Origin: Schizochytrium sp. TIO01
Lineage: Eukaryota > Sar > Bigyra > Thraustochytrida > Thraustochytriidae
NCBI GenBank assembly: GCA_004764695.1
Contig: SMSO01000037.1
Span: 1,100,247-1,164,246 of the forward strand
Length of the DNA stretch: 64,000 bases
Reading direction: 5' to 3'
A program made the translations under genes and the position numbers. The notes under the pieces were generated by a model that was not told the DNA's origin, ran no database searches, and saw only the letters and a program-made list of their open reading frames with translations. Each line of letters begins with the position of its first letter. Position 1 is the stretch's first letter. Shown here piece by piece: positions 39,077 through 52,029 of the stretch.

Positions 39077-42000
39077 ACAGAAAGAAAATATTTCTTTCCT
39101 TTCTCCGCCTCTCTTTCTTTACCACTTTCCACTTCGTCGCCTTACAGAAAGTAGCAAAAGCGCCACCTAGTGTTTACTCTACCCCAAGGGAAAAACCAGT
39201 ACCACCGCCCGGTTCTTAATGGACACCTACCACTTACTCTAGAGCACGGTGCGACTCGGAGGAGCTTGGCGGGGGCGGCCTTGTTTGTCCGTAGACACAA
39301 CAGCCACAGGACACGCTGGACCTGTCCAGCCTCTTTCGCTGCGGGCAGTGGGACGGATGCTATGGGTCACACTGGGGTGCTTTCTCCAAATCCCACACCG
39401 GTGGACGATTTCCCTTCTCAGCTCTTGCTGTCGGCGATGCGGTAGAGGGCTTAGCTACTTGGTATTGATCGGGCTGCCCAGAGTTATTCCGGGTTCCCTC
39501 AGACGGTTGCTCAGCGTCACCCTCGAAGGACGCCTACCTTGCGTCTCCTCGACGGCCAGGTGCACTCTGAAAATCTCGCCTGACAGAGATTTTTGTTATC
39601 CTGGGATTCTTTTTCTCCTTTAAAAAAAAAAAAGTCAAAGAGCTTTGCAATGTCAACCTATTTGGCAGAGATGTTCTGCGAAATGCTAAAATGCAAAATG
39701 CAAAATGCAAAATGCGAAGGGAAGCCGATCTATTGGTCAAAGAAAGGACGAACGAGAGCTTCGCCCAAATAGCCTTTCTCTGGTGCACAACTGCTTCTGC
39801 CACGACTCTCTCCCTATGTATATCTATCTCTGCGACTTTCACCCCTTTTTTCAATCAAAGAAGGAAAAGGTGTAGGCAGGGATAGGCACTTCCTTAGCTG
39901 AAAAGAGAGGGTACCTATTTTTACTTATTATTATTATATTTCTTTTTCCAAAAAAAAAATAACAATAATAAATAATAAAAGGGAGTAGAGAGTACAAAAG
40001 AGAGGCAGAATAAGTAAAAGTGGGCAGAAGAAAGAAAACAGAGGCCAAAAGGAAGCGAAGCAAAACGCGCGAGGGGAAAAGAAAGAAGCAGGGCCGGCAC
40101 TTGACAGAGCTTCTAAGGCTCGCTCGCACGCCGCTTTGAGTCCTCTCGTGCCAGGCCAAGCAGGAGTCCCGGGCGTCCTTGCGCTCCCACGGAGGTGCGG
40201 AGAGTGAGCGACTCGTACCCGCTCGCTCGCTTGCCCTCCTTTCACCTTGTTCTGTTCCTCTTTCTTTCGTCAAATGGTCCAAACGCAACGCTTCCCCTCT
40301 CAGAGGCTTTCTTCCCACCGGCAGTGGAAACTAAAGAATGAGAAAAAAACACTGACGCCAAAGCCGAGTTCCTCTTCGTTTCCGCAGATTACTTCTTCCG
40401 TTGATTGATTGATTGATTGGTTGATTGGTTGATTGACCAATCGACTGATCGATCAGCTGTTTGGTCGTCTGCTTCGCTCGAGCAGACAAACAAGAGCCTT
40501 CTGATTAAGGCCCTCCGCTCAAACGAAACAGGCAAATATCCAACCACGCCCAAAAGCAAAGACTTTATGCTTGCACCCCTCGAGTTGATGGAATGGGAAG
40601 AACCAGGTGCGAGCGAGCGAGTGAATGAATGAATGAATGAGTGAATGAGTGAATGAAAAAACTCCAAGCTGCTGCTGCGCTTTCTTCAGTTCGTGCCTGA
40701 GCTTGCGAACGCGACGATTCTGTCGCCTGAGCTCCGCCCGCCCAAGAGGAAGGGAACGCTGCGATGGCTGGCTGGTCGCAGGAAGCAGCAGCCAGAGATA
40801 GGCTGAAAGCGCTGGAGCTCGCGCTTACTTCTGGCTGTCGCTCTGGCTGCTTCTCCTTGGCTGTTTAGGTTTCCGCCGAGAGCGCAAATCACAGCAAATG
40901 CAATGTAACTTTAAATAATAATAAAAAGAAACAAGAATAAAACGCTGCTTTTCAAGAGAGAGCGCGGGCGAAGGTGGCTGATAGGCGGGTTTGCGAGCGA
41001 GAGAGAGGGTACACACCTGCAAAGGAGGTGCTTCTTTCTCGCTGGAAGAGTCTTCGCTTGTGAAGCCTTCGCAGTCCTTTCCACGGCAGAGAAGAGTCGA
41101 GCGAAGCCAATCCAATCTTTGCTCAATTAATTCTTCTTTTACAATAAATGAAAAACCTTCTGGTTTTTTTATTTAAAATAAAAAAAAAGTTTGAAAAAGG
41201 AAAAGCGCAGACGAGCGAACCTCGAAAAGAAACTGACTGACTGACCTGTAGGTAGTAATTGAAAAAGAAGAAAAAAGAAAAAAGAAAAAAAAAAATCAAG
41301 GTCGATGCAACGTCGACGAATGAGTTGAGTCCAGCGGAGTGGAATCGAATCGAGTTAGTAATTTGACTTGAGTTGCACTGCTGCTGCTTTGGATCAAATT
41401 CGCCGCGGCAGGCGGAGGACAGGCCAGTCTTCGGCAGACAGACAGACTTCCGCTGCTCTGCTCTCTTCTCTTAGTTGAGTCTGCTTGCTGGACAAAGCAA
41501 GCAGAAGCAAGCAGAAGAAGCAGCGTGAGGCTTAGCCGCGGTCTGCGGTGGCGCTTGCACAGCTGCGGGTTCCGGCGGAAGGTTCCACCTGCCTCCCCTT
41601 GGCTTTCGCTGCAGACTCAACCGACTCAGCGCCGGCTAAAGCACACTGTGGGAGCTGTAGCTTTTTCTATCCACTTGTTCAGGGATGTGGAACAAAATGC
41701 CCTACAGCACAGAACGAGGGGAGAAACGGGTGAACCCCAAAACGAACGCTCTGCACCGCCTTTTCCTCCCTCTTTCCGCTGTGTCCTGTTCGTTCTGTCT
41801 CTTACGAGTACGAGTTCCTGAGTCTGTCTATCTGTACCTATGGATGAGGAGACAGGTAAAGAGATAGATGTGAAGGTTTATGCACCTCGTAAGAACAGAA
41901 CAGAGGAGATGGAGATGCGACGAATGTGGTGCACTGTGCAGAAAGAAACAAAGGGGGTGAGTAAACTTACGATGGATGAGGATAGCAACGCTTGCTGGCC

Positions 42001-42755
42001 GCTCGCTCCCGTCCGTGGCGATGCTTGTGTGCTTGTGTGCTTGTGTGCTCGCCCGACCGACCGATCGCTTGATCGCTTGATTGATTGAATGATTGATTGA
42101 TAGGTTGGTCGCCGGCTTGAGCTCGCTCCAGCTGGGACACGCACAGAATCGATCGCGAGGCTGCAGACTTTGCCAGAAAACCTTTTGCCTACGGCGCCAC
42201 AGGAGGTCTATCGGACCGTCGATACACAATCAACGAACCAATAAACTAACACACCCAATAACTAACCAACTAAATAACTAACTGACAAAGCAACTCACCC
42301 GCCAACCAATCAATGTACGCCGGGAGCGTCGGTCTTTCAATGCAAGTAGGCAAGCAAGCAATGCGGTCTCCGTCTATATATTGGTCTGTACGTCGATGGA
42401 TTTATATGTCCGCAAGTCCGCTCCGCTCCAAAGAGTGCGATGGAGTGGATGAAAGAATTGAAGTCCAGCGATGAAGTAGACCGAGCGAATGAAAACCGGT
42501 GGACAATTTCGACAGGTTGCTCGTGCAGTTCGACTTCTTGAAAGCTCAAGGAGAGGGGTATCAAGATCCGCCGCTGCACCTGTGAATTTCCAAGTTGCGC
42601 TCGGCTAACAGTCACTGAGTGAGTGCGTGAGTGAGTGAGTGAGCGAGTGGTGATATACAAGGAAGATGGCGAGTCCTGAGTTTCTTCGCGTGCCGGAAGC
42701 TGTTGCAAGTGGTGTATAAAACGCCAGCCAAGTGGTGCACAGAGGTCCTCGAGGC

Positions 42756-42810
42756 AGTCAGTCAGTCAGTCAGTCAGTCAGTCAGGCAGTCAGACAGGCA
42801 GACAGACAAA
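42756..42810. repeat. (CAGT)n / (CAGA)n microsatellite
   Basis: About seven CAGT units are followed by decayed CAGG/CAGA units. Confidence 0.9.
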
Positions 42811-43577
42811 GTTGCCGTTCTAATTCCTCAACTCTTCGTTCGACGCAGCACGTGCTCGGCGGCCTCCGACGCCACACGAGTCAAAGCGAAACCTTGTGCG
42901 CCCAAATTCAGACTACCTAAGTGAAGGCGAGAGAGTTAAGAGCTGCCAAAGCCAACGATTCGCGAGATCTGCTATCTCCTGCTCTAGAGAAATAGCCTTT
43001 CGGAATCGCTTGCTTACGTGTAAGCCCTCGCGTTAAACCTGCTCGAAAGCAAATCTTGAGATCAGCGACCACCACCAAGGCTGAACAACCAATTCTCCTC
43101 CCGGCCAAGGCGACCACGGCGACGATGCAGCCCTTGCGTGTTCCCGCCCAGAGTTAATTAAGATCCTTGCGGTTGACGATCCTCCTCAGGCGAAAAGCGA
43201 GCCACCGTGGCACGAAGCTCTCTATCTACCTTTATCTATCGATCTATCTATCTACACAGACAGACTGATAGACTGATAGACAGGCAGTGAGTGCGGTGAG
43301 CGAGAGAACCCGCTTCACTTCGCGAGAGAACGGAAGGTGCCACGGAGGGGCTTTGGTCTTCCTCGGGCCTTGGTGGAGAGTGTCTGCTCAGCTACCGCCG
43401 AGGCTGCCGGGCCTCCCTGCAGCCTTGTATCCACGGCCAGGAGCAGTTCACAGTCCTCCTCGCAGCGCCTCCAGCACAGTTCCGGGCTCCGGCGCTACTC
43501 CTGGGATCCCGGTGCTATCAATCTGTCTATCTAGCACCTCCTAGGCACTAGCTAGCCAGCCAGCTTGCTACCAGAAC

Positions 43578-43622
43578 TGCTAACTAACTAACTAACTAAC
43601 TAACTAGCTGACTAACTAACTC
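43578..43622. repeat. (TAAC)n microsatellite
   Basis: CTAACTAACTAAC-type repeats, about seven units, then a degenerate continuation. Confidence 0.9.
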
Positions 43623-44210
43623 GTAACTGAGGAGCGAACTAGCGAACCCCTAACTAATTAAAGTAGCTGGAGCACGCACCCTCGAGAGGAAAGCAAAAGC
43701 GAGCGAGTTAAACGAAGATCGAACGAGAGCAGAGAACGAAAGCCAACTAACTTCCTCGCACAAGACCTCGTGGCAGAGCGAACCGAGCCTTCGAGCGAAG
43801 AGAGGCGAACGTGCGTGCCTAGCTTGGCCAGCGAGCTTCGAGGCCTGCCTGGAGAACTAACTAACTGGCTGCGGCTCTCTCTCTCTCTTCGCTGTCCCTG
43901 GCTTTCTGACTTTCTGACTTTCTGACTTCGCTTCGTTCTCTGCTATAAACCACAGCAAATGCCAGGAAAGCGAACGCCTTCGTGGCGGGCTCTTGTGCGG
44001 TCTATAGATAGATAGATATCTATCTATGATATGCGAAGAGCGAGATAAAACAACAAAAACAACAACAAAACTTGCGACAGCGAGTGAAGGCGAAGAATGG
44101 AAGTGGCAATGAAGGAAGAAGCGCAAGCTGAGATGGCGCTTGCCGACACCAGAGGCGATACCGCGGTTCCCAGGATGTCGGAAAGGGCCTTCCTCCTCCG
44201 GAGACCTCGA

Positions 44211-44212
<2 letters not shown>

Positions 44213-44241
<29 letters not shown>

Positions 44242-44255
44242 ACCAACCAGGCAGG
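44213..44255. repeat. (CCAG)n microsatellite
   Basis: About eight CCAG units pass into CCAA and then CAGG units. Confidence 0.9.
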
Positions 44256-45924
44256 CAGAGGCTGCCGAAGAGCTTGGTTTGCTCTGGTTTGCTCTGGTTT
44301 GCTCTGCGTCGCTGCGATTCGCTTCGCTTCGCAATGCCGCGCTGTGCTGTGCGGTGCTGTGCTGTGCTGTCTGTATCAAGCTTTCCGCTGTGATTCTCGA
44401 AACAGCGAGAATAAGATCCCAGTTTCGTAAGAGGGAGAGAACACTTGGATCTGAACCTTGGAGCCTTGCAAATAACAGGCGGGCCTTCTGTGGTACCAAG
44501 AATGCAGGTGTGAGCTGACTGTGAGTCTAGCGAGCTAGCTGGCTAGACCGGGCGAAATCAATGGAAGTCGTCTCGCGCGGCTGTCGTGCGTTGGGGACAC
44601 GGATGCGAAGCTTGAGGTCGGTTTCCAGGAGGGGTTCGAGATTCCACGCTTGGTTGCGAAGGTTTCGCTGGCCAATCTAACTTTTTTTCAGACGATCAGG
44701 CGCGCTCCTGCTTGGGATCGATCTGTCTGGGCTTCTTCTTCTTTAGCCTTTGCGAGACCTCTTCGACGGTGTAGACGACGATGACGAGCGGCCTGAGTGA
44801 TGGAGTGAAGAAGGGCTCTATGGAAGGATAGATAAAAGATTGAAGCTGTAGGTACGTACGTTCGCTCTCTCCTTTGCGCAACGTTGTTGTTTGGTGGAGA
44901 GAGCTTACTTACTCTGTGAGCTGCCAACTTTGGGTTGTTTCCAAGTCTACCTTGGTGTAAATTTATGCAAGGGGAAGAAGCACGCAGATGCTGCCTTGCC
45001 TTGCCTTGCCTTGTCTTCAATGCCCAAGCAAACGGTCAGCCAGAGAAAGGTCAGACAGAAGGCCAGAGAGGAAAAGGAGACGAAGATGGGATCAATCCGC
45101 TTTGATATCGATTCTACTCGTGCTCGCTTGCTCAATCAATGCCTTCACACGCGCAAAGTGCAGTGCAGTGCAAAGCAGTGCAGTGCTCACCTTGGAAAAG
45201 AGCAAACCAAGAGAGGAGACCAGGCGGTACACTGGCACTAAGCGGTCGGTGCCTGCTATCAGAATATAATTAGTGCCGAGATGGGTCTGTGTGAAGTCAC
45301 GCGCGACGCGGAGCAACTGTCGATTGGCTGATTGCTTGCTTGCTTGGAGCTAACCTGATGTGCGATTGAGCTCGGACACGAGGGCGGGCACTTCGGCGCT
45401 CAAGCAAAATGAGCGAGCCCACGACCAGCCGATAAGAAACGAGCTCAAGGTCTCCTTCGCGTTCAGGAATGAACTAATGACCTTGGCTCTTGTGCCGCAC
45501 GAGAAAGGAGCGTCTCTTGTGGAGGGATTGCTCGAAAGCTCGAAAGGAGAAAGGGGGAAATAGGAGGTGCCGCTGTTCAAGAGGCCGGATTGCGAGATCA
45601 ATGCACGTATGCACGAACCTGTTAATCAGACTGACTTTCTGAGTGCGAGATAATTTGATTCGTTGAGAGACCTTTCGGGCAATGAAAGGATAGATTTGAA
45701 AACGACGCCGGTTCCACGAAGGAAGAGAAGAAAGAGGGATAGAAAAGGGAGGTTGAAGATAGAGAGGTTGTTGAGTAAAACTGGTCACCGCAAGCTCGCA
45801 AAGTTCCGCGTCGTCACTCCCGAGTTGCGTAGCGTGTGGCCGGCCAAAGCAAGCAGAAGCGCACGGGCTCTAGCTTGCTGGTCTGGAGGCTCTATCTGCG
45901 GCCTCTTTATTCGCCTATTTCCCC

Positions 45925-46012
45925 TTGTACGTGATTGATTAATTGCTCGCTTGCTTGCTCGCTTGCTTGCTCGCTTGCTTGCTTGTTCGCTTGCTTGCTT
46001 GTTCGCTTGCTA
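45925..46012. repeat. (TTGC)n compound microsatellite
   Basis: GATT units lead into a long TTGC/TCGC/TTGT block. All frames on the plus strand read Leu/Ala/Cys peptides of the LACL type, so the open frame at 45943-46158 is an artefact. Confidence 0.9.
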
Positions 46013-46689
46013 GGCCAGATCTCGATCACCTGACAGAAACTAAATCCCTAGAGGCTTTGGAGGGCCTTCAAGTCGTTTTTGTGAAGAAAGAAGAGAGAAA
46101 GACCGAGATGACACAATTCACGAAGAAACCTCACGAGAGAGAGAAAAGCCTGATCTGATGGGCTCGGCAGGCTCGCTCGGGAGATTGAATCCTTCAGGTG
46201 AGAAGGACCCAGGCAGGCAAGGTGCGTCTTTCAGACCTACAATTCCTTGTGCGTGGCGTGCCGAAGAACGAATAGATGTCCACCAGAACTGAGTCCGCTA
46301 TCGTCGAGATCTCTATCGCGATCGAATTCGAACGAACTCAGTCAATCTCGACCTCGCAAAATGCACGGCAACGAGGATCTCCGCAACGCCTGAGAAAATA
46401 GCTCGCTATAGCTATAGCTCAGAGGCAGGCAGCCCAGCTCCGATGTGCTCGCGCTCGCAGCCAATCTCAGCCAGCAGCTCGCCCCGAGCGCAGCTGTTAC
46501 AGGCACGAGGCCGCTGACAGCTAGCTAGCTAGCTTCCTCGCGAAGCTTGCTTTGCTTCCGTGTGTATTGTTTTCCGCTTGCTTCTTCTCCGCGTAGAGCA
46601 GCGCTCCCTCCTTATAGACAGACAGACACGCAGACACAGAATTAACCCAAAGACTGTTTCTGAGTACAAAAAGAAAGGCGAATAAAGAA

Positions 46690-46775
46690 GAAATGAAAGA
46701 AAGAAAGAAAGAAAGAAAGAAAGAAGGAAGGAAGGAAGGAAAGAAGGAAAGAAGGAAAGAAAGGAAGAAAGCAGG
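46690..46775. repeat. (GAAA)n/(GGAA)n purine tract
   Basis: This is a long all-purine tetramer block on the plus strand. Such mirror-like purine tracts can in principle form triplex DNA. Confidence 0.9.
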
Positions 46776-47164
46776 AGAAGAGAAACGAAAAAGAACTTGC
46801 GAAAGAAGAGAGGCGGCAAAAAACAAAACAAAAGGAAAAGGAAAAGGAAACGGGCGAAAGCGAGAGAAGAAGAGAACGGGGGAAAACCAGCAGCAGCAGA
46901 AATCAACAACAAACAAACACAACAACCGCAACCCCAAAGCTCGAGATTCTCGCCTCCACCAACGCTCAGATCGAGCCCGTTGCCGTGGCTCCGCTCAGAC
47001 CTCGCCTCGATTCACTCGCGAAGCCGCCCGCCCCGCCTGAGCAAGCAAATCCAATCCCAGCGAGCCGACGCCTGTTTGTGTGTATGTATGTATGTATGAA
47101 TGTATGTTGTATCTATGTATAACCGACTGAACGTCTCTGTGTTTCTATGTCTCGATGACTCAAT

Positions 47165-47195
47165 CTCTGATTGGTCGATCGATCGATCGATCGAT

Positions 47196-47234
<39 letters not shown>

Positions 47235-47282
47235 GATTGATCGATCGATCGATTGATTGATTGATTGATTAATTGATTGATT
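47165..47282. repeat. (GATC)n/(GATT)n compound microsatellite
   Basis: About seven GATC units, then about nine GATT units, then GATC again and GATT again. GATC is its own reverse complement, so the GATC blocks can fold into hairpins or cruciforms. Confidence 0.95.
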
Positions 47283-48214
47283 ACCCAATGAATCTATGTA
47301 TCAATGAACGTACGTATCAATGAGTGTACGTATCGATCAATCTGTATCTTTCTACTATAGATATTAGCGCGAACGATCACTCGATCGAAGAAGTTTCGAG
47401 TCCAGGAAGGCGCCGCCGCTCTCTCGGTTGCGGCCGCCGCTCTCCAGATCCCGCCTCCTCTCGCCTTCGCCGCGCTCTGCAGACAGACGACAGACAGCCC
47501 GGAGGGCTTGCGGGCCGGTCGCACGCGATGATACCCGCGCAGCCGCCTCGAAGCGCCGATGGGTCGTCGTCGTCGTAGCGAGCGAGCGAGCGAGCGAGCG
47601 ACCGAATGCTCCCTCGCCTTCGCCTCCCCGCCGCGACCCGTCGCCGTGTCCTCCCGCCTCCGCGCCGTCCTTCGTCCCGCCTCCGCAGGCTGCCCGCCGC
47701 TCCGTCTCCGCTGCTCCAACCAGCCCAGCAGCCACGCCAATCGGCGCCCAACCGGCCAAACAATCAAACAGTCAACCAATCAGCGCAGAGCGCGAACTCC
47801 TCACTCAGTCTCAGCGGCGATCGCAGCGCTCCCAATCGATCGGCGCCGAGCGCCGCTGCCGTTCTGCGTGCTGCCTTCTGCCTTCTGCCTTCGTGCTGCC
47901 TTCTGCTGTCTGCTGTCTGCTTTGGGGCCTGCTGCCTTCTTCTGCTGCTGCGCTGCGCGCTCTCCGCGCCTCCTCGCTGCCGTTTAAAGCCCCTGCTGCT
48001 GCGCCGCTGTTGCGGATGCTGCTGTTGCTGTTGCCGCCGCTCATCTCGCACCTGTGCAGCAGCACCTCTGCGCAGCTGGCGCACCATCGCAACACCTTCC
48101 CTGGCACCTTCTCACGCGCCGGCTGCGGGGCTGTGGGTCCCCAGCTGCGGGGGATGCGGGGCGTTGCTGGCCATCGCGGCGAGACCGACGGGTCCATGGG
48201 TGATGTTGCTTGGC

Positions 48215-48215
48215 G

Positions 48216-48256
<41 letters not shown>
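48215..48256. repeat. (TTGC)n microsatellite
   Basis: About nine uninterrupted CTTG/TTGC units sit in otherwise GC-rich sequence. Confidence 0.95.
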
Positions 48257-48767
48257 GCTGCTTGCCAGGGCTGCGCTTGAGCCTGCCTGGCGGGTGGGAT
48301 GGGTGGGTGGCTCGGTGGCTTGGTTTGGTTTGGTGCGGAAAGAGAAAGAAGCGTGCGCGCCGGAACTGGCGGAGGAAACAGGGAGACGAGGGGAAGGGTG
48401 GAGGTGTGGGGAGGAAGCTAGGTGCGGGGGTAGAAGCTGTTGCGGTGTACCGAAAGTGTTGGCTAGCTGAGACGAGGTCGAGAACCACGGGATCAAAGGA
48501 TGGACAGTGAGGAAAGGGAGCCGAAGCCTGTGCCGCTGCAGGGGCGCTGTCTGGGCGGGGCGGGGCCGGCGGGGCGGAGCCGGGAAGAAGGGAGATGATT
48601 GGGATCCGCGAAGTGAATCGGCTTGGGAGCGGAGGCGGCTCGATGGGCGGCTGCTTCATCGCCAGTCCCTGGAGCTGGAGCTTGAGCTTGGCGTGAGAAG
48701 TGTCTCACCTTTGAGCAGCAATAAAGGGAACCCGCATTGTCTCACTTGAGGAAGACGCGAACGTTGC

Positions 48768-48770
<3 letters not shown>

Positions 48771-48798
<28 letters not shown>
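48771..48798. repeat. Poly-T tract (about 28 nt)
   Basis: This is an uninterrupted T run at the sharp change from the GC-rich block (to about 48.7 kb) to AT-rich sequence. Confidence 0.9.
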
Positions 48799-50199
48799 CC
48801 TTTCTCCCTTTCTTGTTTCTTTTTCGCCAGCATTCAGTCCGGTCGAAACTTTTTTTTTTGGTTTCGGATCAAATATTTCAAGTTGAAAAGTTTTACTTTT
48901 TCTGTTTATTTTCTTTCAATGATATTAATAGTAACGAGGTATGCAGAGCAATGGACGTAGTAGTAGCACTTTTGTTTTCTCTCTTGCGATCTTTAGATTG
49001 TCGAGACATGAAATCTCAGAGGATAGGAGCCCAAGGCGGTCGATTTTTATTATGTCATGGGAATTAGAAGACGAGTCTTCGATGGACAATGAAAGTATTC
49101 TTTATACCGAGTTTTCAGCCAGTTGATGATCAATCAATCAATCAATCTATCTATCTATCAATCTATCAATTCTTGGCAATATTATACTTACCTTACCAAA
49201 GTAGGACGGATCGTTGGTTTTTGAAGGGGTAGGAGGAGAAGAATCAGTTGATCAAAATCGATCGAAATAAATTTGCAAACACCGTGACCTACTTTCAGCA
49301 CGGTGCGCGTACCTTTGTTCTTCTCGATGTATATTCTTTCGTCGTCGATTTCACGTTGTGGACGGGGCGCCAGCACGCCTCGTAAAGAAGAACCTTCTGC
49401 TGTGCCTACGTTTTGTTCCTCGCTCTCCAGCTGCTGTAATTTACTTTTCATTAAGAAAAAGTGCCTTCCGCCCACCGAGAACAAGGGCATTGAAATCCTG
49501 AGGGGAAACGTGAGTGAAACCTATTTCCCAAACTCTCAATAAACGCGTGCTCCGCTACCGTGGTAGGTCCGGAGAGAAAGGATTTAGCTAGCTAGCGCGA
49601 GACACCATCGGGGACCTCTACTTTTTTGCGAATGCATCAGATGGATGGATGTTCACCTATTTATCTTCCTGCACTCCGAAGAACGACGAAACCATCTGAT
49701 CTGAAAACCTACCTTATAATTTATTTCCCAAACTCTGGTGAAGCCCGAGCTGTTGATTGCCTTTGTCCTTAACTCCATGCACCGATTAATCAATTGTTCA
49801 AAGCTCGAGCTCAAGCTTGGGTTTTTTGTTTCTTTGTCCAATCTGCGAGGTTTTCTTGTTTGTTCCTCCCAAGCTTTCCTCTACATCATCACGATTGTTG
49901 ACTGACTTAAAATAAAAATAAATATAAAAGAAACAAAAAAGAAGAAGAAAAAATTAAAAAAAGGGTCGCCCGCTCGACTCATTCGTGAACCATCGAGCTC
50001 GATTCACTCTGCATTATCTCCCGAGCGAACTAGAAATGCCGCCAACCCAGTATCAACTCGCGCAGGTCGCGGAATTCAGCCCCTTCATTGCGCGAAATAT
50101 GAATCGAGCAGCTTGAAACCCCAGAAACACCAACTCCCTTCAAACCTCAATGATTAAGAACCACTCCTGCACTTTCATACAATGAATTGGGATCATTTC

Positions 50200-50201
50200 G
50201 G

Positions 50202-50277
<76 letters not shown>

Positions 50278-50340
50278 ATGCTACTACTACTACTACTACT
50301 AATGCTACTACTACTACTACTAATGCTACTACTACCACAG
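50200..50340. repeat. (CTA)n trinucleotide repeat with spaced AATG interruptions
   Basis: About 25 CTA units are followed by three AATG-type interruptions starting at about 50277, 50301 and 50322. It produces Ser, Thr or Leu runs in different frames, and the open frames over it are artefacts. Confidence 0.95.
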
Positions 50341-51977
50341 CTTTTATATTTTTCAATAGCAGTCGGACCAGGCCTCTGGATTTGATCCCTTGTTTTGCAC
50401 TCTAATGCATTTTGGTTCACAGGGAAAATAAAACTGCAACTTTGAAGCACGAGGCTCGAGCGGTAGTTGAGATTTATCTCCATAAATACACCTTCACACT
50501 CATCTAACTGTTGATTAAAACCGAAACCAAGCCTGCGGAATATGGCTGACCAGGTTTTTACGGCACGAGGGCTCATCAGACACACATGATTACACATATT
50601 ACTGTCTAAATTATGTTGAAACTTCTCTCACTACATTAATTAAATTAACATTTACTTATTTAAAAAATTAAAAATCTAAACGAAACTATTTCCTATCTCT
50701 ATCTCTCTCTACTGATAGGCCTATATGTTGACATTTATAAGCAAGTTTTTTTTGTTTTTTTTAAATTTATATATATATACTTCTAACGCCGTCTATAACT
50801 TTGAATTATATTGATTTGTTTTTATAAATGTAATTTTAGATTTTAAAAAATATATTTTTTAATAGTCTATTTAGGCCTGTCTCTTATATCAAGAATAGAT
50901 AAGTTGAGTCTCCCTAAGTATCTGTTACTAGCAAGGTCTTGTTGTGGGAAAGATGTAGTAGGTACTGCAATAATTTTTAGCTGCTCCAAGGTACGCGTGG
51001 GAGGCGTCGCGGAATTTGTCACAGGATTCTTAGCGAAACGCAAGGTGGCTGATGTTCGAGTTGCTTGTGTCACTTGTGTGTCGTCGCAAGGCAAGGACAG
51101 GTCCTCCACACGACGGCGCGCGCGCTCTGTCCCAGCGGGTGGAGTTATTTTTGAGAACGACTCCAATAAAACAAGTCATCACCACATTTTAGAGACACCG
51201 TGCCAATTTCAAGATCCACTGCAAATGAACTCTGGAGAACGCAAGGAAGGGCCTTTGATACACGATTATTTAGAGAACGAGGCAAGGCACAGAAGGCAAA
51301 CAAAATCGGACCTGAGGACCGACAACTACAGAAGGATATCGAACGCAACTTTCCAGACTAAATATAATATTTTGTCTGGTCTGTACCAAAATCTATGTGA
51401 TTGACATGGCTTGGATTTTACCGGGGAAATACATCCATCCCTCAGCCAAATCTTAACAATTTTATAAATTTGACAACAACTATAGCCAACTCTTAAATGA
51501 AGATGGCATTGGAGAGGCTTCGGGGCGATTCCAAATAGGAATTCATGACATTGAATAATGCTTTGAACTTGTTTTTTTCTTGGCTTTTCTTTTGATTAAG
51601 TAGATAATTGCTAACCATCCTGGCTTGGTTGATTCTCGAACATGTGAGTGAAGTTAAAACTGCAGTGCTTTACTGTTTCTTCTCATATCTAAATACTTCA
51701 GTGACTACTTCAGGCCGGAGAGCGACGGTGTCAGTATTTTTCTTCTTTACCTTTTTGAAATCTTGATATGCGAATCGTAGTAATACATTCAGTATACAAT
51801 GCGAAAACAAAATGGTCCTTTTCGCTTTGTAGATTCCTTTATTTAAATCCAAGAAAAACTGCAAATTTTTCAGGTCCTATGCAAGCTGACTGATTCTTCT
51901 AGCCAGCCGACTTTCAATTCTTGACAATCTTGGCATCACGGCGAGGATCCACTGTTCTCTTTTAAACAAACGAATGA

Positions 51978-52029
51978 AATCAACAAACAAACAAACAAAC
52001 AAACAAACAAACAAACAAACAAACAAACC
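51978..52029. repeat. (AAAC)n microsatellite
   Basis: About twelve AAAC units. Confidence 0.95.

Noticed and set aside
47428-48510. 360-codon plus-strand open frame and overlapping frames on both strands
   Set aside because: The region is GC-rich with few stop codons by chance. The translations are Arg/Pro/Ala-rich with no domain, several frames are open at once, and the end is a TTGC repeat.
50904-51404. 166-codon plus-strand open frame
   Set aside because: There is no domain, an overlapping antisense frame exists, and it lies in the repeat-rich desert. It could be an orphan gene but there is no positive evidence.
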